A stretch of DNA of 64,000 nt from Silvania confinis. Lineage in GTDB: Bacteria; Pseudomonadota; Gammaproteobacteria; Enterobacterales; Enterobacteriaceae. The stretch spans positions 1,054,001-1,118,000 of the forward strand of contig NZ_JAMGZJ010000078.1 in NCBI RefSeq assembly GCF_025564085.1, written 5' to 3'. Every line of letters starts with the position of its first letter. Position 1 is the first letter of the stretch. Below are positions 7,768 to 15,962 of the stretch, in pieces. Under the pieces are notes generated by a model. It ran no database searches and was not told the DNA's origin. It worked only from the letters and a program-made list of their open reading frames with translations. Both the position numbers and the translations under genes were made by a program.

Positions 7768-9371
7768 CCATTCTTTCTGTTGAAAACCTGACTCTCAGCT
7801 ACCGCTCGGGCCGCGAGTGGCGCGAAGTGGTGCATAACGTCAGCTTTACCCTCGGGCGCGGCGAAATGCTGGCTTTTGTCGGCGAGTCCGGCTCGGGGAA
7901 AACGACGACTGCACAGGCGATTATCGGCCTGCTGGCGGATAATGCCCGCCGCGACGGGGGCAGTATCCGTCTGAACGGCGAAGATCTAAGCCAGTGGTCA
8001 GCCAAACGGCTCGACAGCCTGCGCGGGGCACGCATCAGCCTGGTGCCACAGGATCCGGGTAACTCGCTCAATCCGGTGAAAACCGTCGGGGCGCAGGTAG
8101 GTGAAATCCTGCGTCTGCACCAGAAGATCGGCAAGGCCGAGTGCGACCAGCAGGTGCTGGCGCTGTTGACCAAAGTGGGCCTCAGCCACCCGGAACAGCG
8201 GATGAAGCAGTTCCCGCACCAACTCTCCGGCGGCATGCAGCAGCGGGTCTTGATTGCTATCGCCATCGCCCTGCGCCCGGAGGTGATCATCGCCGATGAA
8301 CCGACCAGCGCGCTGGATGTGACGGTGCAAAAGCGCATTCTGGATCTGCTGGACGTACTGCGCCGCGAATCCGGCACCGCGGTGCTGTTTGTCACCCACG
8401 ACCTGGCGCTCGCGGCCCAGCGCGCCGACCGCCTGCTGGTGTTCCGCCAGGGCGAAGTCCAGGAGCACGGCGTCACCGCCGACGTGGTGCACGCCCCGCA
8501 GCATGCCTATACCCGCCAGCTGCTGAGTGATGTGCAGGGCCAGCGTTTAACCATCGCCCCGGTAGCGGGCCGCCCGCTGGCATCACCCGCTATTCAGGCC
8601 GTCGGGATCAGCAAACGCTTTGCGCTGGGAAAAGGCCACCAGCTACAGGCGCTGGATAACGTCAGCTTTGCCGTTCAGCGCGGCAGCACCCATGCGCTGG
8701 TCGGGGAGTCGGGCTCCGGTAAAACCACCCTCGCCCGCATCCTGCTCGGCTTTGAGCAGGCCGACAGCGGAGAGGTGATCATCGATAATATCCATGCCAC
8801 CACTCTCACCCACGAGGCGCGCCGCCAACTGCGGCAAAAAATTCAGTTCGTCTATCAGAACCCGTTTGCCTCGCTGGATCCGCGCCAGACGCTGTTTCAG
8901 ATAATAGAAGAGCCGCTAAAGAACTTCGCCCGCATCAGCAAAGCGGAGCGCGCCGCGCGGGTTGAGAGCGTTACCCGCCGGGTGGCCCTGCCGCCAGACC
9001 TGCTGACCCGCACCGCGCGGGAGTTGTCCGGCGGGCAGCGCCAGCGCGTTGCTATCGCCCGGGCGCTGATCCTCGAGCCGACCATTCTGGTGCTGGATGA
9101 GGCCACCTCGGCGCTGGACGTCACCGTGCAGGCGCAAATCCTCGCCCTGCTCCAGCAGCTACAGCAGCAGCTGGGCCTGACCTATCTGTTTATTACGCAC
9201 GATCTGGCGACCGTCCGGCGAATTGCCCACAGCGTGACGGTGCTGCGCAGCGGTACCGTCGTTGAGCACGGGGCGGTCGAGACGCTGTTTGCCGCGCCGC
9301 AGAACGACTACACCCGCGAACTGATCGCCGCCATTCCCCATTTTTCACCCCTGACTAAGGAGTACGCATGA
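7764..9371 (+). CDS. ABC importer ATPase, fused DppD-DppF type
   Basis: One 535-residue polypeptide carries two nucleotide-binding domains, so it replaces the usual DppD/DppF pair. Walker A sites read GESGSGKTT at about residues 40-48 and again near 314. The ABC signatures are LSGGMQQRV in the first half and LSGGQRQRV in the second, and Walker B sites are IIADEPTS and LVLDEATS. The frame is open upstream to 7677, but the start at 7764 has GGAG nearby, overlaps the permease stop and gives the standard N-terminus MTILSVENL. It powers import through the two permeases just upstream. Confidence 0.92.
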   Translation: MTILSVENLTLSYRSGREWREVVHNVSFTLGRGEMLAFVGESGSGKTTTAQAIIGLLADNARRDGGSIRLNGEDLSQWSAKRLDSLRGARISLVPQDPGNSLNPVKTVGAQVGEILRLHQKIGKAECDQQVLALLTKVGLSHPEQRMKQFPHQLSGGMQQRVLIAIAIALRPEVIIADEPTSALDVTVQKRILDLLDVLRRESGTAVLFVTHDLALAAQRADRLLVFRQGEVQEHGVTADVVHAPQHAYTRQLLSDVQGQRLTIAPVAGRPLASPAIQAVGISKRFALGKGHQLQALDNVSFAVQRGSTHALVGESGSGKTTLARILLGFEQADSGEVIIDNIHATTLTHEARRQLRQKIQFVYQNPFASLDPRQTLFQIIEEPLKNFARISKAERAARVESVTRRVALPPDLLTRTARELSGGQRQRVAIARALILEPTILVLDEATSALDVTVQAQILALLQQLQQQLGLTYLFITHDLATVRRIAHSVTVLRSGTVVEHGAVETLFAAPQNDYTRELIAAIPHFSPLTKEYA

Positions 9372-10357
9372 CGCGTAAACGCCTGGGTTTCTTCACCCGC
9401 CTGCTGGACGATGCTCCAGCCAAAGAACGCTATCGCCTGGCAACAGAGCAGATCCGCCATGCCGAGCGTTACGGTTTTGACAGCGCGTGGATCGCACAGC
9501 ACCACTTCCACGAGCACGAAGGCGGCCTGCCGTCGCCGCTGGTCTTCCTCGCCCACGTGGCGGCGCATACCTCGACCATTCGGCTGGGGACCGCCATCAT
9601 CACCCTGCCGCTGGAAAATCCGCTGCGGGTGGCAGAAGACACTGCGGTGCTGGATCTGCTGGCCGACGGGCGGCTGGAAGTGGGTTTTGGTTCGGGCGGC
9701 ACCCCGACCTCGTTCCTGCCCTTCGGGCTGACCATTAACGAGCGAGCGGCGACCTTTGCCGACCACCTGCATCTGATCCACAGCGCCTGGCGCGGGGATT
9801 CCCTGACCCACCCGGATAATCATCTGTATCCGCCCGCCCCGCAGCTGGCAGAGCGGGTGTGGATCGCCACGTTTTCTGTCGATGGCGCAGTGCGTGCCGC
9901 GCAGCAGGGCCACGGTCTGATGCTCTCCCGCACTCAGCCGCGCCCGGCGGACAATCTTGCTTTAACGCTCGATCAGATCCAGAACCCGATCATCGATGCA
10001 TATCTGGATGCGCTGCCGTCCGGCGTGGCTCCGCGCATTCTGGCTTCGCGCACCGCCTTTGTGGCCGACAGCGACGCTTATGCGTTGAAAGTGGCGGAAC
10101 CCGGTTTAACCCGCCAGGCGCAGCAGCACCGCGCGGCGGGACATGCGCTCACAGGTGACGCTGTCACGGATTACATTCAGCAGTTCGATGCCCATATTGG
10201 CGCGCCGCAGACGGTGCTCGCCTCGTTGCAGCGGGATTCGGTGCTGGCCCGCGCCACGGATATTTCGTTCCAGGTGCACTCCGTAGAGCCGTCGCATCAG
10301 GACACATTACGTTCGATTGAATTAATCGCCGAGCAGATCGCCCCTCATCTTCTTTAA
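9368..10357 (+). CDS. Luciferase-like FMN-dependent monooxygenase
   Basis: This 329-residue protein belongs to the bacterial luciferase-like superfamily (N-terminal LGFFTRLLDD, AERYGFDSAWIAQHHF, and RLGTAIITLPLENP typical of the TIM barrel). Such enzymes use reduced FMN and oxygen to oxidise or cleave a substrate, often at C-S, C-N or ketone positions. It overlaps the ATPase gene by four bases (ATGA), so it is coupled to the importer and probably acts on the imported compound. It resembles the KPN_01858-type family I recall from Klebsiella. The substrate is unknown, and a separate flavin reductase would be needed. Confidence 0.85.
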   Translation: MTRKRLGFFTRLLDDAPAKERYRLATEQIRHAERYGFDSAWIAQHHFHEHEGGLPSPLVFLAHVAAHTSTIRLGTAIITLPLENPLRVAEDTAVLDLLADGRLEVGFGSGGTPTSFLPFGLTINERAATFADHLHLIHSAWRGDSLTHPDNHLYPPAPQLAERVWIATFSVDGAVRAAQQGHGLMLSRTQPRPADNLALTLDQIQNPIIDAYLDALPSGVAPRILASRTAFVADSDAYALKVAEPGLTRQAQQHRAAGHALTGDAVTDYIQQFDAHIGAPQTVLASLQRDSVLARATDISFQVHSVEPSHQDTLRSIELIAEQIAPHLL

Positions 10358-10366
10358 GGAGTCACT

Positions 10367-11458
10367 ATGGCTTTAAGTCTGGATATTCTCGCCGAACTGG
10401 CGGAGATTGTGCCCGGTTCCCCGCTGGAACAGGCGCGACATACCCGCGAGGCGGCCACCCGTCACGCGCAGGGGAGCTACGAAACGCTGTTCAGCCAGCA
10501 GGATGCCAGTTTTGCGCTGGACGAGCGCTTTGCGGTGGCGGCCAAAGTCGCCAAATGGCACAACGCCGACGCGCTGGCCGCCCATTACGCCGGGTTTGGT
10601 CTGGCCGATCCGACCTCGTTACGCCTGACGCCGGCCCTCGCCTTTGCGCGGGTGCTGACCTTTTCCCCGGTCGAGGCCACGCCCGGCGCGCTGAATGCGC
10701 TCACCCTGGCGGGCTGGAGCCAGGAAGGGATTGTAACCCTGGCGCAACTGATTGCGTTTGTCAGCTTCCAGAGCCGCCTGATTGCCGGGCTGCGCGTGCT
10801 GAATGACAAAACGGTTGTCGCCAGCGATACCCCGGTGGTGGCCGGTAAATGGCACACCGCGCCGCTAACGCAAAACGGTAAAGCCGCTCCGGTGCAGTTC
10901 ACCCGGCAGGAGCTGGGCTGGGAGCCATGGCTGGCGTCTAAACCACTGGCGGAATTCAACCCCGACGAGCAGGCGATCCTCGCCAGATTCGGCCATAGCG
11001 ACTCGGATTATTTCCGCCTGCTGGGGCGCAATCTGCCGGTACTGGAGCAGCGCACGCTGACCGACAAAGGGATTTTCTACACCGCCGGAGGGTTGCCGCG
11101 TGCCGAGCGCGAACTGGCTGCCACGGTCACCAGCAAGATCAACGGCTGCATCTACTGCGCCTCGGTCCATGCGCGCAAAGCCGGTCAGTTATTGAAGGAG
11201 AACGATGCGGTGGATGCGCTGCTGGCGGTTGCGCCAGGTCAGCCGTTAAGTGCCGGGCAATCCCCGCGCTGGCAGGCCGCGATTAATTTTGCCGCTGCGC
11301 TGTCGGTGACCCCGCCTGCCGTTACACCTGGGCATCTCGCCGCACTGGAAAACCAGCAGCTGGATATCCTCGCCCAGCTGGACCTGGTTCAATCGGCGGC
11401 GTTTTTCGCCTGGGCTAACCGGCTGATGCTGACGCTGGGTGAACCGTCACTGCCGTGA
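10367..11458 (+). CDS. AhpD-like carboxymuconolactone-decarboxylase domain protein
   Basis: This 363-residue protein has the CMD/AhpD fold in its second half. The redox motif C-x2-C-x3-H is present (Cys261, Cys264, His268, in NGCIYCASVH), as in alkylhydroperoxidase AhpD. The N-terminal half looks like a second, degenerate CMD domain without the cysteines. It is the last gene of the operon, nine bases after the monooxygenase with GGAG just upstream of its ATG. A plausible role is removing peroxide or handling a reactive product of the neighbouring flavin enzyme; this is inference from fold and context. Confidence 0.85.
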   Translation: MALSLDILAELAEIVPGSPLEQARHTREAATRHAQGSYETLFSQQDASFALDERFAVAAKVAKWHNADALAAHYAGFGLADPTSLRLTPALAFARVLTFSPVEATPGALNALTLAGWSQEGIVTLAQLIAFVSFQSRLIAGLRVLNDKTVVASDTPVVAGKWHTAPLTQNGKAAPVQFTRQELGWEPWLASKPLAEFNPDEQAILARFGHSDSDYFRLLGRNLPVLEQRTLTDKGIFYTAGGLPRAERELAATVTSKINGCIYCASVHARKAGQLLKENDAVDALLAVAPGQPLSAGQSPRWQAAINFAAALSVTPPAVTPGHLAALENQQLDILAQLDLVQSAAFFAWANRLMLTLGEPSLP

Positions 11459-11465
11459 GTGGGTT

Positions 11466-11500
11466 TTTGCCGGGTGGCGCTGCGCTTACCCGGCCTACCA
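11466..11500. repeat. REP palindrome
   Basis: GCCGGGT (11469-11475) and ACCCGGC (11488-11494) flank a GC-rich middle, followed by CTAC, the typical enterobacterial REP form. It lies between two convergent genes, where REPs often stabilise mRNA ends. Confidence 0.8.
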
Positions 11501-11506
11501 AACCCG

Positions 11507-12688
11507 TTAATGCTGGTTTTGTAAGCCCGCGCAAGCGAAGCGCCACCGGGCTTTCAGATGCCCATACATCAACAGTGACGACATGGCGAGGAACGACAGC
11601 AGTGCTGCCGGGAGGGTGACGTAACTCCAGCTAAAACCCAGCGTAATCATCATCCCGCCGAAGTACGCGCCAATCGCGCTGCCGAGGTTAAACGCCACCT
11701 GCCCCCCCGCCGCACCGAGCATCTCCCCGCCCTGCGCATTTTGCAGCAGCAGAATCTGCAGCGGAGCCGCCAGCGCGAAAAGTCCGGCGCAGCAGATAAA
11801 GCCCATCACCAGCGAAGCCGCAGGCTGCGCACCAAAGGCAAATAATGACAGCAGCGACAGAACAATCACCAGATCGGTGATCGCCGCAATCCGCAGCGGG
11901 CTGTATCGCCCGGATAGCTTGCCGCTGAACAGGTTACCCAGCACCATGCCCAGACCCATCAGCATCATGATCGCGGTCATTAGCCCTTCGGAAAAGCCCG
12001 ACACGTTGACCATAAACGGCTTCACAAAGCTGAACCAGGCAAAGACCCCGGCATTGCCAAACATGGTGGCAGCGAAGATAAACCACGGCTCCGGCTTTTT
12101 CAGAAAGTGAAACTGCTCGCTCAGGCGACGTTGCGCTTTATCAAACAACGGCGGTACCCAGATGACGATCGACAGCATCACCAGCAGGTTAAACACCGCG
12201 ATCAACATAAAGGTATAGCGCCAGCTAAACTGATGCCCCAACCAGGTCCCCAGCGGCACACCCGCGAGGTTAGCGACCGTCATTCCGGCGACCATCCCCG
12301 CGACCGCCAGCGTCACTTTACCCGGTGGCGCCAGTCTGGAGAGAATAATCGTGCCGACGCCAAAAAACGCCCCGTGCGGAAAGCCGGACACCAGCCGCCC
12401 GATAGCCAGCATGGTGTAGGAGGTCGAGAAGGTAAAAATGGCATTGCCGATGACGCACAACGTCACCAGAAACAGCAGAATAGTTTTGAGTGAGAACTTG
12501 CTGGAAAAGAGCGCAATAATCGGCGCGCCGATCACCACTCCGAAGGCATAAAACGAAATCATATTTCCGGCGGACGGAATGGTGATCCCCACATCCTGCG
12601 CCAGCTCGGTTAACACCCCCATAATGCCAAATTCCGCCATCCCGAGGCCAAAGGTGCCAAGAGCCAGGGCAAACACCGTCTTTTTCAT
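11507..12688 (-). CDS. araJ: AraJ-like MFS exporter
   Basis: This 393-residue, 12-helix major facilitator protein is close to E. coli AraJ along its whole length (N-terminus MKKTVFALALGTFGLGMAEF; the MFS motif region GRLVSGFPHGAFFGVG). AraJ-type proteins are putative sugar or drug exporters; E. coli araJ is arabinose-inducible but not needed for arabinose use. The frame is open 15 codons further upstream, but the ATG at 12688 matches the family start. No arabinose genes are nearby and I see no clear AraC site, so regulation may differ. Confidence 0.85.
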   Translation of the reverse strand: MKKTVFALALGTFGLGMAEFGIMGVLTELAQDVGITIPSAGNMISFYAFGVVIGAPIIALFSSKFSLKTILLFLVTLCVIGNAIFTFSTSYTMLAIGRLVSGFPHGAFFGVGTIILSRLAPPGKVTLAVAGMVAGMTVANLAGVPLGTWLGHQFSWRYTFMLIAVFNLLVMLSIVIWVPPLFDKAQRRLSEQFHFLKKPEPWFIFAATMFGNAGVFAWFSFVKPFMVNVSGFSEGLMTAIMMLMGLGMVLGNLFSGKLSGRYSPLRIAAITDLVIVLSLLSLFAFGAQPAASLVMGFICCAGLFALAAPLQILLLQNAQGGEMLGAAGGQVAFNLGSAIGAYFGGMMITLGFSWSYVTLPAALLSFLAMSSLLMYGHLKARWRFACAGLQNQH

Positions 12689-12889
12689 ACCACGACCACA
12701 TGTTAAGAAATTGCAGCCGGCATTATTGAACAATCTTGTATGGTGAGCCAGTTCAAATCACCCTTCTGGCTCGTTAATCCATTATTTCGGGTAGGGAGTG
12801 AATATTTTCCAGCAGCATCGGTCACCGCAATTACACTTCAAAGTGTTACGTCTCAATGAACCGGCAGACCCCTGTAAAAGGAACGCGCT

Positions 12890-13714
12890 ATGGCCGACAA
12901 AAAAAAGAACAAAAGCAAACCCGTTGTGGATCTGATTAAAACCACGCCGCTGAAGCAAAAAGCGTATGAAAAGGAGCTGCGCCGCCTGCACGTCGAGCTG
13001 GTCAAACTGCAGCAATGGGTGGTGCATAAAGGCCTGAAGGTCTGCATCGTCTTTGAAGGCCGTGACGGTGCAGGGAAAGGCGGCACCATTAAAGCCATTA
13101 CCGAACGCGTCAGCCCGCGCGTGTTCCGGGTGGTGGCGCTACCGGCCCCGACCGAGCGAGAAAAGACCCAGCTGTACTTCCAGCGTTATGTGTCGCATCT
13201 GCCCGCCGCAGGGGAAATTGTGATTTTCGATCGCAGCTGGTACAACCGCGCCGGGGTTGAACGGGTGATGGGATTCTGCTCCGCCGAGCAGGTGCAAAAG
13301 TTCCTCGACAATGCGCCGCTAATGGAGCGTTCAATGGTGGAATCCGGCATTATTCTGCTGAAATATTGGCTGGAAGTGTCGCCGGAGGAGCAGGAACGCC
13401 GCCTGAAAGACAGAGTTAACGATGGGCGTAAAACCTGGAAACTGTCACCCATGGACATCAAATCCTATAACCGCTGGGATGAGTACACCGTCGCGCGCGA
13501 TGCGATGTTTGATGCCACAGATACCGACTGGGCACCCTGGTATGTCGCCCGTTCGGAAGAGAAAATGCGGGTCCGGCTGAATATTATTTCGCACCTGCTG
13601 TCGCAGATCCATTATGAAGAGATTCCTATTAAACCAGTTAAGTTCCCGAAAAGGAAAGTCGGCAAAGTGAAATCCACCGACCACCATTTCAAGGTTATTC
13701 CCGAACGTTTCTAA
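12890..13714 (+). CDS. ppk2: Polyphosphate kinase 2
   Basis: PPK2 transfers phosphate between polyphosphate and nucleoside diphosphates, mainly making NTPs from polyP. The 274-residue single-domain protein has Walker A GRDGAGKG (57-64), Walker B DRSWYNR (114-120) and the arginine/lysine-rich lid after about 185 (RRLKDRVNDGRKTWKLSP). One-domain length and motifs fit class I. The basic N-terminus (MADKKKNKSK) is typical. Start is supported by AAAGGA upstream. It stands alone, with a hairpin terminator downstream. E. coli K-12 has no PPK2; the secreted pyrophosphatase at 180-779 is the only other phosphate-polymer enzyme here. Confidence 0.92.
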   Translation: MADKKKNKSKPVVDLIKTTPLKQKAYEKELRRLHVELVKLQQWVVHKGLKVCIVFEGRDGAGKGGTIKAITERVSPRVFRVVALPAPTEREKTQLYFQRYVSHLPAAGEIVIFDRSWYNRAGVERVMGFCSAEQVQKFLDNAPLMERSMVESGIILLKYWLEVSPEEQERRLKDRVNDGRKTWKLSPMDIKSYNRWDEYTVARDAMFDATDTDWAPWYVARSEEKMRVRLNIISHLLSQIHYEEIPIKPVKFPKRKVGKVKSTDHHFKVIPERF

Positions 13715-13721
13715 TTAATCA

Positions 13722-13746
13722 CCCTCCCGGATGACGGGAGGGGTAT
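13722..13746 (+). terminator. Terminator of ppk2
   Basis: CCCTCCCG (13722-13729) pairs with CGGGAGGG (13735-13742), followed by a T/A-rich tract. It begins eight bases after the stop. Confidence 0.75.
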
Positions 13747-13774
13747 TTATATTCTCTGGAATCGGCCTCGCAAC

Positions 13775-13803
13775 TTGGTTAATACCAGGGGGATCGGTAT
13801 TGT
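13775..13803 (+). promoter_or_regulatory. Promoter and possible operator of the ccdAB-like pair
   Basis: TTGGTT (13775-13780), a 17-bp spacer and TATTGT (13798-13803) fit a sigma-70 promoter. An inverted repeat AATACC (13781-13786) / GGTATT (13796-13801) fills the spacer, a good place for autorepression by the antitoxin-toxin complex. A second dyad, ATTAT/ATAAT, follows near 13810-13828. Confidence 0.5.
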
Positions 13804-13854
13804 TTTTTATTATTGGCCATTGATAATAGGGGCACAGAAAACAGGAGATAAAGA

Positions 13855-14043
13855 ATGAAAGTGAATACCCGAGAAAGTCACCCTACCTACAACACAGCAA
13901 CAATGACTGCGCGTACTTCGTCAGAACGGCTTACCGACAAAGCGCGTGCATCGAAAGAACATCAGGAATTTATTCGCGCGATGAATGAATTTGTCGCGAA
14001 GCATGGTTCAATTACGGATGATGAATTCTTCAGGGTGATATAA
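13855..14043 (+). CDS. CcdA-like antitoxin
   Basis: This 62-residue protein has a C-terminal segment (EFIRAMNEFVAKHGSITDDE) that resembles the CcdA tail which wraps CcdB (F-plasmid: RFIEMNGSFADE). The N-terminal half is Thr/Ser/Arg-rich and I cannot see the ribbon-helix-helix DNA-binding unit of F-plasmid CcdA. An in-frame TAA sits immediately upstream (13849-13851), so the protein is not longer. GGAG precedes the ATG. It overlaps the toxin gene by one base (TAATG). It should neutralise the downstream protein; whether it binds DNA is doubtful. Confidence 0.75.
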   Translation: MKVNTRESHPTYNTATMTARTSSERLTDKARASKEHQEFIRAMNEFVAKHGSITDDEFFRVI

Positions 14044-14366
14044 TGCTAAAGCAATTTAATGTTTATCGAAACCACTCGACAGCAACTAATAAGGAACTCC
14101 CTTATTACATGATTATCCAGCATGATTACTACGACGACCTCCCTACCCGGTTGATCATGCCATTAGGACGTCGTCATAATATTCCGCGATGGCATCAACA
14201 TTTGCTCCCACGCATTAATGTTGAGTTTGACTCTTTACTTATTTACGCACCCATGATGACAAACCTGACGAATGAGAAAATTGACAGCCAGGAGTTTGTC
14301 TGTAATGTCCGGTTAGCACGTCAGGATGTGTTAGCCGCCATCGACGCGCTAATCACCAACACCTGA
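14043..14366 (+). CDS. CcdB-like toxin, divergent
   Basis: This 107-residue protein is of the CcdB/MazF-like fold family, with the CcdB N-terminal pattern (FNVYRNHS) and central RLIMPLGRR, equivalent to the RMVIPL block of F-plasmid CcdB. Classic CcdB poisons DNA gyrase through its last three residues, Trp-Gly-Ile. Here the C-terminus is ALITNT, so that motif is absent. It may bind gyrase differently, act on another target, or be inactive. Codon use and base composition are more AT-rich than in the neighbouring genes, in line with horizontal gain. It ends facing fdnI. Confidence 0.78.
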   Translation: MLKQFNVYRNHSTATNKELPYYMIIQHDYYDDLPTRLIMPLGRRHNIPRWHQHLLPRINVEFDSLLIYAPMMTNLTNEKIDSQEFVCNVRLARQDVLAAIDALITNT

Positions 14367-14411
14367 TTTCCCATAAACCCGCTCCGAAATCTCTTCCGGA
14401 GCGGGGGAAAC
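14367..14411. terminator. Bidirectional terminator, ccdB-like / fdnI
   Basis: CCCGCTCCG (14378-14386) pairs with CGGAGCGGG (14397-14405). Outer TTTCCC and GGGAAA tracts give T-runs in both directions. It sits between two convergent stop codons. Confidence 0.8.
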
Positions 14412-14417
14412 AACAGC

Positions 14418-15074
14418 TTACTTCATTCCTTCACGACTCTCTTTTTGCGCCTCCAGACGTTCCACGTCACGATACCAGCGCGGATGGTGTTTCTTCGCCC
14501 AGCGGCGGCTCACCTTGCCTTCGATCATCCCTTTAATCGATCCTTTCACCCAGAACGCCATATACATATGGATAAGGATGGCGTGGATCAGAATGATGGC
14601 GACGGTCGCGTGGATCAGCAGGCTGTAGCGCACCAGCTGCATCGGGAACAGGTGCGCAAAGTACGGCCGCCAGATGATGACCCCGGTGACCAGCAGCACA
14701 AAAATCATGCTCATGATGGTCCAGAACATCATCTTCTGTCCGGCGTTGTATTTGCCCACTTTCGCCACTTTGTGCTCGTTGCCTTTCAGCACTTCCACAA
14801 TCCCCTTCAGCCAGGGGAGATCCTGCTTATCGGGAATGTTGTGATGCACAAAGCGCACGAACATAAACATCAGCGCCAGGAAAATCACCACCCCGAAGAA
14901 CGGGTGCAGAATACGCCCCATCTGCGGGGTGCCAAAGGTCTCGGTCAGCCATTGCAAGGTCGGGAAGAACAGCGCAATCCCGGACAGCGACACCAGAAAG
15001 AACAAAATCACCACCGTCCAGTGACAGGCGCGATCGATAAACTTCGTGCGCACAATCATTTTTGACTTACTCAT
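14418..15074 (-). CDS. fdnI: Formate dehydrogenase-N, cytochrome b556 subunit
   Basis: FdnI is the 218-residue inner-membrane gamma subunit that takes electrons from FdnH through two haems b and reduces menaquinone on the cytoplasmic side. It is nearly collinear with E. coli FdnI (217 residues), with four membrane helices and haem-ligand histidines in [15 protein letters not shown] and [18 protein letters not shown]. The start at 15074 matches the E. coli N-terminus [10 protein letters not shown]; the frame is open further upstream. It overlaps fdnH by eight bases. Confidence 0.96.
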   Translation of the reverse strand: MSKSKMIVRTKFIDRACHWTVVILFFLVSLSGIALFFPTLQWLTETFGTPQMGRILHPFFGVVIFLALMFMFVRFVHHNIPDKQDLPWLKGIVEVLKGNEHKVAKVGKYNAGQKMMFWTIMSMIFVLLVTGVIIWRPYFAHLFPMQLVRYSLLIHATVAIILIHAILIHMYMAFWVKGSIKGMIEGKVSRRWAKKHHPRWYRDVERLEAQKESREGMK

Positions 15075-15951
15075 GATGTTCCTCCTCGTCGTCATCCACC
15101 TCTTTGTTTGGACCGATACCAATGTAGTGATAAATCAACCCGGCAAAGGTGGCGATAAAGCCCGCCGCGGCGAGCGGTTTTAACGCGCCTTTCCACAGGT
15201 TAATCGACGTATCAATCTTCGGTTCGCTCGGCAGATTGTGGTACAGCTCGGGCTGGTCGTTGTGGTGCAGAACATACATCACATGCGTCCCGCCGACGCC
15301 CGACGGGTTATAGATCCCCGCCTTGTTGTAGCCGCGCGCTTTTAGCTTATCGACCCGCTGCTGAGCCACGTCCAGCATCTCTCTCTTGGTGCCAAAATGA
15401 ATCGCGCCAGTCGGACAGGTTTTCACGCAGGCCGGCTCCTGGCCGACGCTAACCCGATCCACACACAGGGTACATTTGTAGACCCGGTTATCCTCTTTAT
15501 TGAGGCGCGGGACGTTAAATGGACACCCGGCGATGCAGTATCCGCAGCCGATGCAGTTGTCCTGCTGGAAGTCGACGATCCCGTTGGCGTACTGAATAAT
15601 CGCCCCCGCCGACGGGCACGCCTTCAGGCAGCCCGGATCTTCGCAGTGCATACAGCCGTCCTTGCGGATCAGCCACTCGAGCTTGCCATTCTGTTCGGTT
15701 TCGCTAAAGCGCATCACCGTCCAGGATTTGGCGCTCAGATCCGCCGGATTATCGTAAACCCCGACGCAGTGCCCTACTTCATCGCGGATATCGTTCCACT
15801 CAGAACAGGCCACCTGGCAGGCTTTGCAGCCCACACAGGAGGAGACATCGATAAGCTTGGCCACTTCCGCCTTGTAATCCCGCGCACGCGGCGCGGGGGT
15901 AAAGCCGTTGGTGGCGGAGCGTTTAATAATGTCTTGTGTTTCCATCGCCAT
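15067..15951 (-). CDS. fdnH: Formate dehydrogenase-N, iron-sulfur subunit
   Basis: This 294-residue beta subunit relays electrons from FdnG to FdnI through four [4Fe-4S] clusters. Cysteine groups are visible at 39/42/45/49 ([13 protein letters not shown]) and in [24 protein letters not shown] and [15 protein letters not shown] single C-terminal membrane helix (about residues 255-280) anchors it on the periplasmic face. It is collinear with E. coli FdnH and lies 11 bases after fdnG in the same operon. Confidence 0.97.
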   Translation of the reverse strand: MAMETQDIIKRSATNGFTPAPRARDYKAEVAKLIDVSSCVGCKACQVACSEWNDIRDEVGHCVGVYDNPADLSAKSWTVMRFSETEQNGKLEWLIRKDGCMHCEDPGCLKACPSAGAIIQYANGIVDFQQDNCIGCGYCIAGCPFNVPRLNKEDNRVYKCTLCVDRVSVGQEPACVKTCPTGAIHFGTKREMLDVAQQRVDKLKARGYNKAGIYNPSGVGGTHVMYVLHHNDQPELYHNLPSEPKIDTSINLWKGALKPLAAAGFIATFAGLIYHYIGIGPNKEVDDDEEEHHE

Positions 15952-15962
15952 TTATTCGCTCC

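Noticed and set aside
12689-12889. AraC-binding site for the araJ-like gene
   Set aside because: I could not see a recognisable araI-type direct repeat and there are no arabinose genes nearby.
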